Below, piece after piece: positions 34,746 through 43,918 of a stretch of 64,000 nt of DNA. The notes under the pieces were generated by a model. It was not told where the DNA came from. It saw nothing but the letters and a program-made list of their open reading frames with translations, and made no database searches. How positions within the stretch are numbered: the stretch's first letter is position 1; every line of letters begins with the position of its first letter. A program made the position numbers and the translations under genes. This stretch comes from an uncultured Holophagaceae bacterium (GTDB lineage: Bacteria > Acidobacteriota > Holophagae > Holophagales > Holophagaceae), in NCBI GenBank assembly GCA_903857495.1, contig CAIOFF010000020.1, forward strand, positions 62,001-126,000. The letters are read 5' to 3'.

Positions 34746-34779
34746 GCCAAAAAAATCGGCCTCCCGGAGGAGGCCGATT
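34746..34779 (-). terminator. Rho-independent terminator of cspA
   Basis: An 11-bp stem (arm AATCGGCCTCC, loop CGGA) is followed on the minus strand by a run of seven T. It lies just after the cspA stop at 34798 and separates cspA from flgF. Confidence 0.9.
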
Positions 34780-34797
34780 CAGATCGAGCGGTGGGGC

Positions 34798-35001
34798 TCA
34801 GATCTTCTGGACGTTGGTAGCCTGGGGGCCCTTCTGGCCCTGGCCGACCTGGAAGCTGACGCGCTGATTCTCGTCCAGGGTACGGAAACCCGTGGTCTCG
34901 ATCGCGGAGTGATGCACGAACAGGTCCGCACCTCCCTCGTCGGGGGTGATGAATCCGAAACCCTTTTCGGCGTTGAACCACTTAACTGTGCCTTGAGCCA
35001 T
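34798..35001 (-). CDS. cspA: Cold-shock protein, CspA family
   Basis: A 67-aa single cold-shock domain. The RNP1 motif is KGFGFI in [19 protein letters not shown] and RNP2 is LFVHHSAI. It binds single-stranded RNA and DNA and melts RNA structure. The downstream Rho-independent terminator means it is a single-gene transcript. ATG at 35001 after aggaag. Confidence 0.96.
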   Translation of the reverse strand: MAQGTVKWFNAEKGFGFITPDEGGADLFVHHSAIETTGFRTLDENQRVSFQVGQGQKGPQATNVQKI

Positions 35002-35183
35002 GATGACTTCCTACTTTTCTTCGTCCTGGATGAAAATGCGCTGACCCTTCCAGGCGAGGTGGCAACGCTTATTTGGCCCGTACGACAGACGGGAGACTGC
35101 TAGTGTAGGCCATTTCGGGATCCAGATTTCAAAAAATCGATCTGATTTCGAAAAAAATCCGATCCCCTGTGGAAAAGGAGGGC
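35002..35183 (-). promoter_or_regulatory. cspA upstream region with AT-rich direct repeats
   Basis: On the minus strand two near-copies, gatttttttcgaaatc and gattttttgaaatc, lie within 35126-35162. A possible TTGAAA and TACACT pair follows with 19-base spacing, then about 100 bases of leader before the ATG. A long leader is typical of cspA mRNAs, which use it as an RNA thermosensor. The promoter elements are tentative. Confidence 0.35.
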
Positions 35184-35990
35184 TTAGAGGTACGTCCTCG
35201 CTCCCAGGAGGGCCTTCCGGAAGTAGGGGTCCGCGAGCTCGTCCTGGCGAATGGTGCGCCCTGGGCTGGGGGCGTGGATGAACGTCCCATTGCCCAGGTA
35301 GAGGCCGACGTGGCTGACCCGGCCGGCGGTTTTGGTGGCAAAGAAGAGCAGATCTCCCGGGCGGGCCCGGTCCAGCTCCACCGGTGTTCCCGCCTCGAAC
35401 TGCGCCATGGAGTTGCGGGGGAGGCGCAGGCCATTGAGCCGGTAGACCGCCCCGGTGAGGCCACTGCAGTCAAAGCCCCGGTCCGTGGTGCCGCCGAAGA
35501 GGTAGGGCACCCCCATGTAGCCCCGCGCTGTCTCCACCAGGCTGCCGCGCAGGCCACGCTCATCCGTGGGTCGGAACCGACTGGGTCCGGGGGCCGTGGG
35601 TGCGGAGCCATCGGGTGCCACGACCCAGTAGGCTTCGATCACCCCCGCGGCCTTCAGGGTGGCGCCCCGGTCCCGGGCCTTCTCGCGGGTGCTGAAGTCC
35701 CCGAAGCGGACCCGGTAGAGGCCATCCCCGGAGGCATAGTAGGTGGCCTCGAGCCCCTGGGCCTGCAGGGCCTCGGAGAACCGGGCGGCATTTTCGGCCT
35801 TGGCGAAGGCGCCCGCCTGCAGGGTGAACCCCAGGCGGGGCAGGGGCTTGGCTTTCGGGGCGGGCTCCAGGGTGGGGAACTGGCGCTCCGGGGCCGGACG
35901 CGGGGTGCGCCAGCAGCCGGACAGCAGGAGCAGACCCACGACCAGCGATGGACCAACCCCCAGGCTGCGCGTCACTTCGCGGGACAACAT
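35184..35990 (-). CDS. Lipoprotein with SPOR and NlpC/P60 domains
   Basis: A 268-aa cell-wall hydrolase. Lipobox LLLSGCW at about residue 26 gives a lipid anchor. The SPOR domain is about 53-124 (GFTLQAGAFAKAENAARFS, YRVRFGDFSTREKA) and targets denuded glycan at the septum. The NlpC/P60 domain has the triad Cys in RGFDCSGLTGAVYRLNG, His in GRVSHVGLYLGNGTFIH, and a third polar residue HAPSPG. It probably cleaves peptidoglycan peptides. Start ATG 35990. Confidence 0.9.
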   Translation of the reverse strand: MLSREVTRSLGVGPSLVVGLLLLSGCWRTPRPAPERQFPTLEPAPKAKPLPRLGFTLQAGAFAKAENAARFSEALQAQGLEATYYASGDGLYRVRFGDFSTREKARDRGATLKAAGVIEAYWVVAPDGSAPTAPGPSRFRPTDERGLRGSLVETARGYMGVPYLFGGTTDRGFDCSGLTGAVYRLNGLRLPRNSMAQFEAGTPVELDRARPGDLLFFATKTAGRVSHVGLYLGNGTFIHAPSPGRTIRQDELADPYFRKALLGARTYL

Positions 35991-36022
35991 GCCTGAATCC
36001 TAGCACCTGGAGCAGCACTAAC

Positions 36023-36673
36023 CTAGGCCAGGAGGTCCAGCTGGGTGGCCACTTCGGCGGCCGGCGGGGTGGTGTAGTTCCGCAGCACCCGATCGAGCTG
36101 GGCCTGGGTCTGGCCGAAGGCCTCGGGTCCCGGTCCACCGGCGTTGGGCTGCAGGTTCCTCAGCCGGGGGACGGCCGCGGCGTCCCGGACCAGGCCCGCG
36201 CTCAGCTCTCCGGTCAGGCTGGTCTGGCCCGCCGGGGTGACCACGCCGGCCCCGAAGCGCAGCGCCGTCTGGAGGGCGAAGTCCACGCTGGCTCCGGTCT
36301 GGAAGGTGTCCTGGAGCGCGCTGAGGTCCTGCGGCAGAGTCTGGCTGGCGGTGGTCGTGGGCTGGATGGACTCCGTGGCCTGGGTGGCCGTGGTGGTGTC
36401 TGCGGTGGCCTGCGGGGTGGTCAGCGCCGCCAGCAGGGAGGCGGTGGCCGTGGAGTCGAAGCTCGGGATGGCTGCGTCAGGCTCGGCGATGGGGGCGAGG
36501 GCCACCGCCTGGAGGCTCTGGCGGAACGCCCCTTGGGCCAGCTCTTGCGCCAGACGCTGGACGGACGTGCCGGTCGCATCCTGGGCGTTGGCCTGGACCT
36601 TTGGAGTCGCCAGGACGGTGGCTGGCGGCTTGAGGGCGTAGGTGCCGAGGGGACTGATGGCGAGGGCGTCCAT
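36023..36673 (-). CDS. Hypothetical protein rich in Ala, Thr and Gln
   Basis: A 216-aa cytoplasmic protein without a signal peptide. Low-complexity Thr/Ala/Gln stretch in the middle (TTPQATADTTTATQATE). I recognise no family. Downstream of the flg genes on the minus strand, but separated by cspA and the NlpC gene, so a flagellar role is unsupported. ATG at 36673 chosen for gggag. Divergent from purM. Confidence 0.55.
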   Translation of the reverse strand: MDALAISPLGTYALKPPATVLATPKVQANAQDATGTSVQRLAQELAQGAFRQSLQAVALAPIAEPDAAIPSFDSTATASLLAALTTPQATADTTTATQATESIQPTTTASQTLPQDLSALQDTFQTGASVDFALQTALRFGAGVVTPAGQTSLTGELSAGLVRDAAAVPRLRNLQPNAGGPGPEAFGQTQAQLDRVLRNYTTPPAAEVATQLDLLA

Positions 36674-36762
36674 GACACTCCCAGCATAGGCCTTTTCGGA
36701 CAGAAGGTTTGCCCCCGGTCCCATGAGATGGCTATGGGATCATGGGGGACCCGGGAGTGGCG

Positions 36763-37800
36763 ATGAGCGAAAAGAAGGTCAGTTACGCGTCCAGCGGCGT
36801 CGACATCAGCCGCCAGGACGAGGCCCTCAAGCGCATCAAGCCCCACGTGAAGGCCACCAAGACCCCGGGCGTCCGCAGCGACATCGGCCTGTTTGGCGGG
36901 CTCTTCGACGCCCGCTTTCCAGAGGCCAAGCCCATCCTTGTCAGTAGCATGGACGGTGTCGGCACCAAGATGAAGGTGGCCCGGCGGGCCGGCATCTGGG
37001 ACACGGTGGGCCAGGATCTGGTGAACCACTGCATCAACGACATCCTGGTCCAGGGGGCGCGGCCCCTCTTCTTCCTGGACTACATCGCCGCCCAGCAGCT
37101 GGAGCCCGAGGTCATCGAGCAGATCGTCCTGGGCATGGCCACCGCCTGCCAGGCCGCGGGCGCGGCCCTCATCGGCGGAGAGCTGGCCGAGATGCCGGGC
37201 GTCTATGCCGAGGGCGAGGTGGACGTGGCGGGCACCATCGTGGGGGTCGTGGACGAGGCGGACCTGCTGCCCCGTCTCGAGGCCATGGGTGAAGGCGATG
37301 TCCTCATCGGCCTGCCCAGCTCGGGCCTGCACACCAACGGCTACTCCCTGGCCCGCAAGGTCTGCTTCGAGCTCGAGAAGCTCGAGGTGAACGATCTCCT
37401 GCCCGGCACCGACCTGACCGTGGGCCAGGCCCTGCTGGCCATCCACCGCAGCTACCTGGCGCCGGTGCTGCCGCTGGTGAAGGCGGGCAAGCTCGTGGCC
37501 ATGGCCCACATCACGGGTGGCGGCCTGACGGACAACCTGCCGCGTGTGCTGCCAAAGACGCTGGATGCCGAGATCGACACCGCCAGCTGGCAGATCCCGG
37601 CCCTGTTCCGCTTCCTCATGGAGAAGGGCGGCCTGGGTCTCGACGACGCCCGCCAGGCCCTGAACCTGGGCGTGGGCATGGTGCTGGTGGCGAAGGCCGA
37701 CCTGGCGGCGGAGGTGCTCGACCGCCTCCACGAGAGCGAAGAGCCTGCCTGGATCCTGGGACGTCTGGTCCAGGGGCGTGGCCGGGTGACCTACTCGTAG
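36763..37800 (+). CDS. purM: Phosphoribosylformylglycinamidine cyclo-ligase (AIR synthetase)
   Basis: A 345-aa enzyme of purine synthesis, forming aminoimidazole ribonucleotide. MSEKKVSYASSGVDISRQDE start, then SSMDGVGTKMKVA, VGQDLVNHCINDILVQGARP, GGELAEMPGVYAEGEVDVAG and ITGGGLTDNLPRVLP, all PurM motifs. ATG at 36763 gives the normal length; the ATG seven codons upstream has no ribosome site. Single gene, followed by a 327-base spacer. Confidence 0.96.
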   Translation: MSEKKVSYASSGVDISRQDEALKRIKPHVKATKTPGVRSDIGLFGGLFDARFPEAKPILVSSMDGVGTKMKVARRAGIWDTVGQDLVNHCINDILVQGARPLFFLDYIAAQQLEPEVIEQIVLGMATACQAAGAALIGGELAEMPGVYAEGEVDVAGTIVGVVDEADLLPRLEAMGEGDVLIGLPSSGLHTNGYSLARKVCFELEKLEVNDLLPGTDLTVGQALLAIHRSYLAPVLPLVKAGKLVAMAHITGGGLTDNLPRVLPKTLDAEIDTASWQIPALFRFLMEKGGLGLDDARQALNLGVGMVLVAKADLAAEVLDRLHESEEPAWILGRLVQGRGRVTYS

Positions 37801-38127
37801 CAGAAGGGTGTGCTCCGGGGAGAACGGGATTGGGGCGGTATTGGGGCCCCTGGCGGCGATGGACACCTCGCGACGGAGTAGGTCCAGCAAAGTTCGAGTT
37901 GCCGGTGTGTAAGCTCCTGGGCCCCCAGGTCGGCTTCTCCGCGACGATCTGTGTGCTTTGAGAGGCTTTGTTAGACAAGCTCCCTCGGGGAGCACATATT
38001 CGATCCGCAGTCTTACTTCTTGAGGCCATCTCCCTGTCCAGTGTGAGATCACGGCTCAGAGCGAAGGTGGTCAACGCTTCCTGCGGATCAGACCGCGGGG
38101 AGCCTTTCGTGCTGAGGGAGTGTCCGC
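37801..38127. other. Intergenic spacer upstream of malic enzyme
   Basis: No gene. It contains a compact hairpin at 37979-37993 (GCTCCC arm, no T tract) and probably the malic enzyme promoter, which I could not place. No riboswitch core was recognised. Confidence 0.4.
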
Positions 38128-39885
38128 ATGGAACGTTACAGCCTGAAATGCGAAGCCAGTGGCAAGAAGCGGGTGGCGGTGCCTTACCGCGGCATCCGCC
38201 TCCTGAGGAATCCCATGTATACCAAGGGGAGTGCCTTCACCCAGGAAGAGCGTCTGGCGCTTGGTCTGGGGGGCCTGCTGCCGCACGGGGTGACCACGTT
38301 GGATCAGCAGGCCAGGCGCGTCTACGCCAGCATCCAGTGCAAGCAGGATCCCCTGGAGAAGTACATCGGCCTGGCCGGGCTCCAGGACCGCAATGAATAC
38401 CTCTTCTACCGGGTCCTGATCGACCACATCCAGGAGCTCCTCCCGATCATCTACACGCCTACAGTGGGCCGCGCCTGCCAGGAGTTCAGCCACATCTTCC
38501 GCCGTTCCCGAGGCCTATGGATCACACCGGAACACCGCGGTCACGTCGCAGAAATGCTCAAGAACGCGCCGTTCGAGGACGTCCGGCTCATTGTGGTCAC
38601 CGATAACGAGCGGATCCTGGGGTTGGGCGACCAGGGCGCGGGGGGCATGGGCATCCCCATTGGCAAGCTGGCGCTCTACACCGCGGCCGCGGGCATTCCG
38701 CCCTGGCAGACCCTCCCCATCAGCCTGGATGTGGGCACGGACAACCTGGATCTGCTGGAAGACGAGTTCTACCTCGGCTGGCGCGCCCCGCGGCTGCGGG
38801 GGCCCGAGTATGACTCGCTGGTGGAGGAGTTCGTCCAGGCCGTGAAGACTTGTTTCCCCAAGGCGCTGCTCCAGTGGGAGGACTTCAAAAAATTCAATGC
38901 CTTCCGCCTGCTGGAACGCTACCGCAAGGCCATCACCAGCTTCAACGATGACATCCAGGGGACCTCCGCTGTGGGGGTGGCTGGGTTGCTGGCCGGGGCC
39001 CGGGCCACGGGAATCCCGCTCCGGCAGCATCGCATCCTCTTCCTGGGCGCTGGGGCCGCCGGGATCGGGATCGCCCGGCTCATCCGCGGGGTTCTGAGGC
39101 AGGAGGGCCTCGAGGGTGAGGCGCTGACTGCCGCCACCGCCAGCCTGGACATCCAGGGCCTCCTGGTGGACGACGATCCGGCGCTCGATCCGCTGCAGAA
39201 GCCCTTCGCCTGGCCGGTGGCGCTGGCAGAGCGCATGGGGCTGGGACGAGGGCAGAAACGAGATCTTCTCTCGGTGGTCCGCGCCTTCAGGCCGACCATG
39301 CTGATCGGCACCTCCGGCAGTCCTGGCGCCTTCACCGAAGAGGCCATCCGCGAGATGGCCCACCATGTCGAACGACCCCTGGTGCTCCCCATGTCCAATC
39401 CGACGAGCAAGAGCGAAGCAAAGCCCAAGGACATCCTGGCCTGGACGGAGGGCCGGGCCCTGGTGGCCACCGGAAGTCCCTTCGAACCGGTGTCCTACGG
39501 CGGCAAGGAACACCGCATCGGGCAGAGCAACAACGTCTTCATCTTCCCTGGCGTGGGCCTGGGCGTGCTCGTCTCCGAAGCCCGCGAGGTGACCGATGCC
39601 ATGTTCATGGCGGCGGCCCGGCAGCTGGCCGAGGAAGTCCTTCCCGAGGATCTGGAAGCTGGGAGCCTGTTCCCATGCACGGGGCGGATCCGGGAAGTCA
39701 CCGCCCATGTCGCTGCAGCTGTGGCGCGGGAGGCCCGGGACTCCGGCGTGGCCCAGCGTCCTCTAGACGACACCGTCCTGGAGAAGACCATTGCCGAGGC
39801 GATGTGGAACCCAAGCTACCTGCCCGCAGATCCCGCGCCGCTGAGTGGAGCCCGGGAGGATCGGCCGGCACCAGCCCTGGTCTGA
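38128..39885 (+). CDS. NAD-type malic enzyme
   Basis: A 585-aa oxidative decarboxylase: malate to pyruvate plus CO2 with reduced NAD(P). Motifs: YTPTVGRACQEFSHIFR (substrate Tyr), GLGDQGAGGMGIPIGKL (first dinucleotide loop), ITSFNDDIQGTSAVG (metal Asp), and LGAGAAGIGIARLI (nucleotide binding). Length near 570-585 fits the single-domain NAD-preferring class rather than the 750-residue form. Cofactor cannot be decided by eye. ATG at 38128 after gaggga. Confidence 0.93.
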   Translation: MERYSLKCEASGKKRVAVPYRGIRLLRNPMYTKGSAFTQEERLALGLGGLLPHGVTTLDQQARRVYASIQCKQDPLEKYIGLAGLQDRNEYLFYRVLIDHIQELLPIIYTPTVGRACQEFSHIFRRSRGLWITPEHRGHVAEMLKNAPFEDVRLIVVTDNERILGLGDQGAGGMGIPIGKLALYTAAAGIPPWQTLPISLDVGTDNLDLLEDEFYLGWRAPRLRGPEYDSLVEEFVQAVKTCFPKALLQWEDFKKFNAFRLLERYRKAITSFNDDIQGTSAVGVAGLLAGARATGIPLRQHRILFLGAGAAGIGIARLIRGVLRQEGLEGEALTAATASLDIQGLLVDDDPALDPLQKPFAWPVALAERMGLGRGQKRDLLSVVRAFRPTMLIGTSGSPGAFTEEAIREMAHHVERPLVLPMSNPTSKSEAKPKDILAWTEGRALVATGSPFEPVSYGGKEHRIGQSNNVFIFPGVGLGVLVSEAREVTDAMFMAAARQLAEEVLPEDLEAGSLFPCTGRIREVTAHVAAAVAREARDSGVAQRPLDDTVLEKTIAEAMWNPSYLPADPAPLSGAREDRPAPALV

Positions 39886-39927
39886 AGGACCGTTCGATGT
39901 TCCACTGGCTCCTGACGACTGGGGAGG

Positions 39928-40986
39928 ATGGTTTTGGCAACGATGCCAGGGAAAGCTTCATCCCCTCGCTTGGGCCTGCTGGATCCTCTGCGGGGCATCC
40001 TCGCGCTCAGCGTGGCGGTCTATCACCTCAGCGTGTGGTTCGACCTGACTCGGTCCGGTTCCGGCATGAACATGGCCACGGCCAAGATCGGCAACTACAG
40101 TGTGTCGGCCTTCTTCGTCCTCAGCGGCTTCCTGCTGTTCCGCACGGCCTCCTGGCAGCGCGTCCAGAAAGAAGGGCTGGGCCGCTTCTGGCTGCGCCGG
40201 TTCCTGCGCCTGGCGCCGGTCTTCTACCTGGCCTGCGGGCTGAACCTCGCATTCCACCTGGGCATGGGGCCGGATCCCACGCCGCGCTTCCTGCTGGAGA
40301 ACGTCACCCTCACCTTCGGCGCCTTCCACCCCAACCACGCCCTGGTGACCGGCGGCTGGTACGTGGGCCTGGTCTCGCTGCTCTACTTCGTCTACCCCGC
40401 GCTGGCCTGGCTGCGGGACAAGGGCGGCCTGACCTTCCTGGTGGCGCTGGCCCTGGGCCTCTGGCTGTGGAGCCTGCCCTCGACCCTGCACGGCATCATG
40501 GCCGAGCCCCAGTGGAACCGCTTCCACACCTATGTGCTGGCGCCCAACCAGCTGTTCCTCCTGGCCTGGGGCGGCCTGCTCGCGGGGCTCCACGAGCGCA
40601 CCGAGGCGCGGCTGGAGCCCAAGGTCGCGCTGCTGCTGGCCCTGCCCCTGCTCTGGCTGCTGCTGCGGCCCGCACCCCAGTTCTTCGACCACCTCACGGC
40701 CCTCACCGGGTGGCTGCGCTACCGCTACCTGCTGGTGGTCACGCTCCTCGTGGCCCTGGCAGCCTTCACCCGCCACCAGGAACCAGGCTGGCTGGGCAAA
40801 GTGCTCACCCGGCTGGGCGCCTGGAGCTTCGGCCTGTACCTGCTGCACCCCTTCACCATGAAGCTGGTGGAACCCCACTTCGGCGGGAAGCTGGGCTTCG
40901 GCCTCGCCTTGGGTCTGGCCCTGGTGGCCGCCGCGGCCGTGCACCGCTGGATCGAAGAGCCGGCCGGACGGCTCGGGCGGGGCTGA
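39928..40986 (+). CDS. Membrane acyltransferase of the OafA/YrhL (acyltransferase 3) family
   Basis: A 352-aa protein with about ten TM segments. RGILALSVAVYHLSVWF carries the catalytic His region, YSVSAFFVLSGFLLFR the second family motif, and WLRRFLRLAPVFYLA the third. It O-acetylates or acylates a surface glycan or lipid. The ggagg site abuts ATG 39928, so TTG 39934 or ATG 39943 may be the true start. Alone between the malic enzyme gene and a terminator hairpin. Confidence 0.85.
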   Translation: MVLATMPGKASSPRLGLLDPLRGILALSVAVYHLSVWFDLTRSGSGMNMATAKIGNYSVSAFFVLSGFLLFRTASWQRVQKEGLGRFWLRRFLRLAPVFYLACGLNLAFHLGMGPDPTPRFLLENVTLTFGAFHPNHALVTGGWYVGLVSLLYFVYPALAWLRDKGGLTFLVALALGLWLWSLPSTLHGIMAEPQWNRFHTYVLAPNQLFLLAWGGLLAGLHERTEARLEPKVALLLALPLLWLLLRPAPQFFDHLTALTGWLRYRYLLVVTLLVALAAFTRHQEPGWLGKVLTRLGAWSFGLYLLHPFTMKLVEPHFGGKLGFGLALGLALVAAAAVHRWIEEPAGRLGRG

Positions 40987-40993
40987 GCCCGTT

Positions 40994-41023
40994 GGAAATC
41001 TGACTTTGAAAGTTAGATTTTCT
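40994..41023. terminator. Bidirectional terminator hairpin
   Basis: An 11-bp stem (AAATCTGACTT paired with the block ending AGATTT, one G-T pair) between convergent genes. T-rich flanks on both strands. Serves the acyltransferase gene (plus) and the ScfR-type regulator gene (minus). Confidence 0.7.
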
Positions 41024-41043
41024 ATAGCCGACTGGATCTTTGG

Positions 41044-42489
41044 TCAGGAGTCGCCCTCAATCCGGGCGTAGAAGCTGGTCCGGCGCAGGTTCTCCTCGAT
41101 CTTGAAGGCCTGCTGCATGGGCGGGAAGGCGCGCTGCTCGCAGTCCGTGCGCTCGCAGAGGCGGCAGGTGACGCCGATGGGAACCGGCGGCTGATCCAGG
41201 CGCAGGCCGTCCGCGTAGATCAGGTCCTTGGCGTAGCCCATCTCGCAGCCCAGGCCCACGGCTTGCATGGCGTGCTGGCCCCGGTAGCCGCCCGTGTCTT
41301 TCTGGAGGGTGCGGGCGATGCAGAAGTACTTGCGGCCGTCCGGCATCTCGCTGATCTGGGTGCGGATCAGGCCCGGCGTGAGAAAGGCCGCGTGGGCGTT
41401 CCAGCGGGGGCAGGCGCCGGAGAATCGGGCGAAGCGGATGCCCGAGGCCGAGAAGCTCTTGGAGATGTTGCCGGCGATGTCGATGCGGAGGAAATGGAAG
41501 GGCACGCCCTCCAGGCCCGGGCGGCGCATCGAGGTGAGGCGGTGACAGACCTGCTCGAAGCTGGTCTGGAAGCGCCGGGCCAGGATGTCAATGTCGTAGC
41601 GCTCGTTTCGGGCGGCTCGCAGGAAGGGCTCGTAGGGCATGAGCACGGCGCTGGCGAAGTAGTTGGCCAGAGCCACCCGTGCCAGGGCCCGGGAGGCCTG
41701 CGTGCGCAGCAGGGGATGCTCAGCGAGGCGGTCCAGGAGGCCACCGTGTTCCAGCAGAGCCAGCTGGTGGGCCAGCTGGAAGCTGCGGCTGCGCTGGGTC
41801 AGTAGCTCCGAGAGGCTGATCGTGCGCCGATCCGGGTCGTAGCGGCGCAGCAGGCCGGGGTATTCGGAGACGCGGTGGACGCGCACCTGGAGGCCCCGGG
41901 CCTCGCAGGTGGCCACCAGGCCGGGGAAGGGGTTGTCCGGATCAAGGGCGGCGGTGGTCCACAGCGTCTCCGCGGCGGCCTCCAGCTCCGGGAAGTGGTT
42001 CATGGCCTGCTGGATGAAGTCGCCGACCTCTTCAGAGGGCAGCCGGGTGGCCTCGGGGTCGAAGCCCTGGCCATCACTGAGCTTGGTGGAGAGGGTGCCG
42101 AGGCTGTCCTGGGTGTGCTGGTAGGCGCGGTAGAGCTCGAAGACACCCCGGGCCAGCTGGGGGCTGTTCTGCACAAGCTCGCGCACGTCCTGGGCCTGGA
42201 GCCCCAGGGTCTCGAAGAGCGGGTCGCCGAAGACCTCCATGAGGTCATCCGACAGGCGCTGGTCCTCCTCGGGGGCCAGGGCTGTGAGGTCCAGGTGGAA
42301 CCGCTGGGCCAGTCGGATCAGCAGGGGGGCCGTGAGCGGCCGCTTGTTGCCCTCGATGAGGTTCAGGTAGCTGGGGCTGATGCCCAGGGCTTCGGCGAGC
42401 TGCACCTGGTTGAGCCCCTCCTGGCGGCGGAGGAGGCGGATCTTGGCGCCGAGGCGCGACGCGGGCTTGCTGGGAGGGGCTGAGGGCAT
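41044..42489 (-). CDS. XRE-type regulator of the ScfR/RamB class
   Basis: A 481-aa regulator. Residues 12-68 form an HTH (RLGAKIRLLRRQEGLNQVQL, ISPSYLNLIEGNKRPLT). A middle ImmA/IrrE-like part follows. The C-terminal domain is of the ScfR type (CPRWNAHAAF, GVTCRLCERTDCEQRAFPP, a four-Cys cluster). Relatives such as RamB and PccR control acetate and propionate metabolism by sensing acyl-CoA. It is divergent from isocitrate lyase and most likely regulates it. ATG at 42489 after aaagga; TTG two codons upstream is less likely. Confidence 0.85.
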   Translation of the reverse strand: MPSAPPSKPASRLGAKIRLLRRQEGLNQVQLAEALGISPSYLNLIEGNKRPLTAPLLIRLAQRFHLDLTALAPEEDQRLSDDLMEVFGDPLFETLGLQAQDVRELVQNSPQLARGVFELYRAYQHTQDSLGTLSTKLSDGQGFDPEATRLPSEEVGDFIQQAMNHFPELEAAAETLWTTAALDPDNPFPGLVATCEARGLQVRVHRVSEYPGLLRRYDPDRRTISLSELLTQRSRSFQLAHQLALLEHGGLLDRLAEHPLLRTQASRALARVALANYFASAVLMPYEPFLRAARNERYDIDILARRFQTSFEQVCHRLTSMRRPGLEGVPFHFLRIDIAGNISKSFSASGIRFARFSGACPRWNAHAAFLTPGLIRTQISEMPDGRKYFCIARTLQKDTGGYRGQHAMQAVGLGCEMGYAKDLIYADGLRLDQPPVPIGVTCRLCERTDCEQRAFPPMQQAFKIEENLRRTSFYARIEGDS

Positions 42490-42574
42490 GGCCAATCCTT
42501 TACATCAATTTACAAAATCAATGATGACAATTGACAAAAATTTTCGACTTAACCCCTATCAATGCTGGGGTTCA

Positions 42575-42606
42575 TTGACTTGGTCCAGTATAGGTCAATC
42601 ATTGAC
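42575..42606 (+). promoter_or_regulatory. aceA promoter with palindromic operator
   Basis: TTGACT (42575-42580) and ATCATT (42598-42603), spaced 17, make a plausible promoter. A perfect palindrome GTCAAT-c-ATTGAC (42594-42606) covers the -10. Related CAATTGAC/CAATGA units recur at 42507-42540 toward the regulator gene. The divergent ScfR-type regulator is the obvious binder; this is inference. Confidence 0.5.
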
Positions 42607-42643
42607 ATAGCACCACCACCCACAACCCTTTTCGAGGTGACCC

Positions 42644-43918
42644 ATGACTCCCCGCTTCCCCATTCCCGCCCTCGACGACGACTTCTCCGCCAACCGCTGG
42701 GAAGGCATCGTCCGGCCCTACAGCGCCGACACCGTGAAGAAGCTCCGCGGCAGCGTCCGCATCGACCACACCCTCGCTCAGATGGGCGCCCGCAAGCTCT
42801 GGAGGCTCGTCCAGCAGGAGGAGCCCGCCCGCGCCCTGGGTGCCATGACCGGCGGCCAGGCAGTCCAGATGGCCAAGGCTGGCCTCAAGGCCATCTACTG
42901 CTCCGGCTGGCAGGTGGCCGCCGACGCCAACAGCTCGGGCCAGAGCTACCCTGACCAGAGCCTCTATCCGGCCAACTCCGTTCCCACCCTGGTGAAGCGC
43001 CTGAACAACGCCCTCCAGCGGGCGGATCAGGTGGAGCATGGCGAGGGCGGCGTCAGCCGCGACTGGTTCCTGCCCATCATCGCCGATGCAGAGGCCGGCT
43101 TCGGCGGTCCCCTCAACGCCTTCGAGCTCATGAAGGGCATGATCGAGGCCGGCGCCGCGGGCGTCCACTTCGAGGACCAGCTCTCCAGTGAGAAGAAGTG
43201 CGGCCACCTGGGCGGCAAGGTGCTCATCCCCACGGGCCACTTCATCCGCACCCTCGTCGCCGCCCGCCTGGCCGCGGACGTCCTGGACGTGCCGACCCTG
43301 GTCATCGCCCGCACGGACGCGGACTCCGCCCGCCTGATCACCTCGGACATTGACGATCGTGACAAGCCCTTCCTCACGGGGGAGCGCACGCCCGAAGGCT
43401 TCCACCGCATCACCGGCGGCGTCCAGATGGCCATCGCCCGTGCCAAGGCCTACGCGCCCTATGCCGACATGATCTGGTGCGAGACCTCCACGCCCGACCT
43501 CAAGGAGGCCCGCGAGTTCGCCGAGGGCGTCCACGCCGAGTTCCCGGGCAAGCTGCTCGCCTACAACTGCTCCCCTTCCTTCAACTGGAAGAAGAAGCTG
43601 TCGGACGAGGAGATCGCCACCTTCCAGCAGGAGCTGGGCGCCATGGGCTACAAATTCCAGTTCATCACCCTGGCGGGCTTCCACAGCCTCAACCACGGCA
43701 TGTTCGAGCTGGCCAACGCCTACCGCACCGAGCACATGACCGCCTACTCACGGCTGCAGGAAGCGGAGTTCGCTTCCGAGGAGCGGGGCTACACCGCCAC
43801 CAAGCACCAGCGCGAAGTCGGCACCGGCTACTTCGACGAGGTGGCCCAGGCCATCAGCGGCGGGCTGGCCTCGACGCTGGCCCTGGTGGGCTCCACCGAG
43901 TCCCAGCAGTTCCACTAG
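42644..43918 (+). CDS. aceA: Isocitrate lyase
   Basis: A 424-aa enzyme of the glyoxylate shunt, splitting isocitrate into succinate and glyoxylate. The active-site loop is [13 protein letters not shown] with the catalytic Cys. [11 protein letters not shown] binds metal, and [15 protein letters not shown] is the conserved C-terminal substrate motif. Length fits bacterial ICL (about 430). ATG after gaggtg. Lets the cell grow on acetate or fatty acids. No malate synthase is seen in the window. Confidence 0.97.
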   Translation: MTPRFPIPALDDDFSANRWEGIVRPYSADTVKKLRGSVRIDHTLAQMGARKLWRLVQQEEPARALGAMTGGQAVQMAKAGLKAIYCSGWQVAADANSSGQSYPDQSLYPANSVPTLVKRLNNALQRADQVEHGEGGVSRDWFLPIIADAEAGFGGPLNAFELMKGMIEAGAAGVHFEDQLSSEKKCGHLGGKVLIPTGHFIRTLVAARLAADVLDVPTLVIARTDADSARLITSDIDDRDKPFLTGERTPEGFHRITGGVQMAIARAKAYAPYADMIWCETSTPDLKEAREFAEGVHAEFPGKLLAYNCSPSFNWKKKLSDEEIATFQQELGAMGYKFQFITLAGFHSLNHGMFELANAYRTEHMTAYSRLQEAEFASEERGYTATKHQREVGTGYFDEVAQAISGGLASTLALVGSTESQQFH

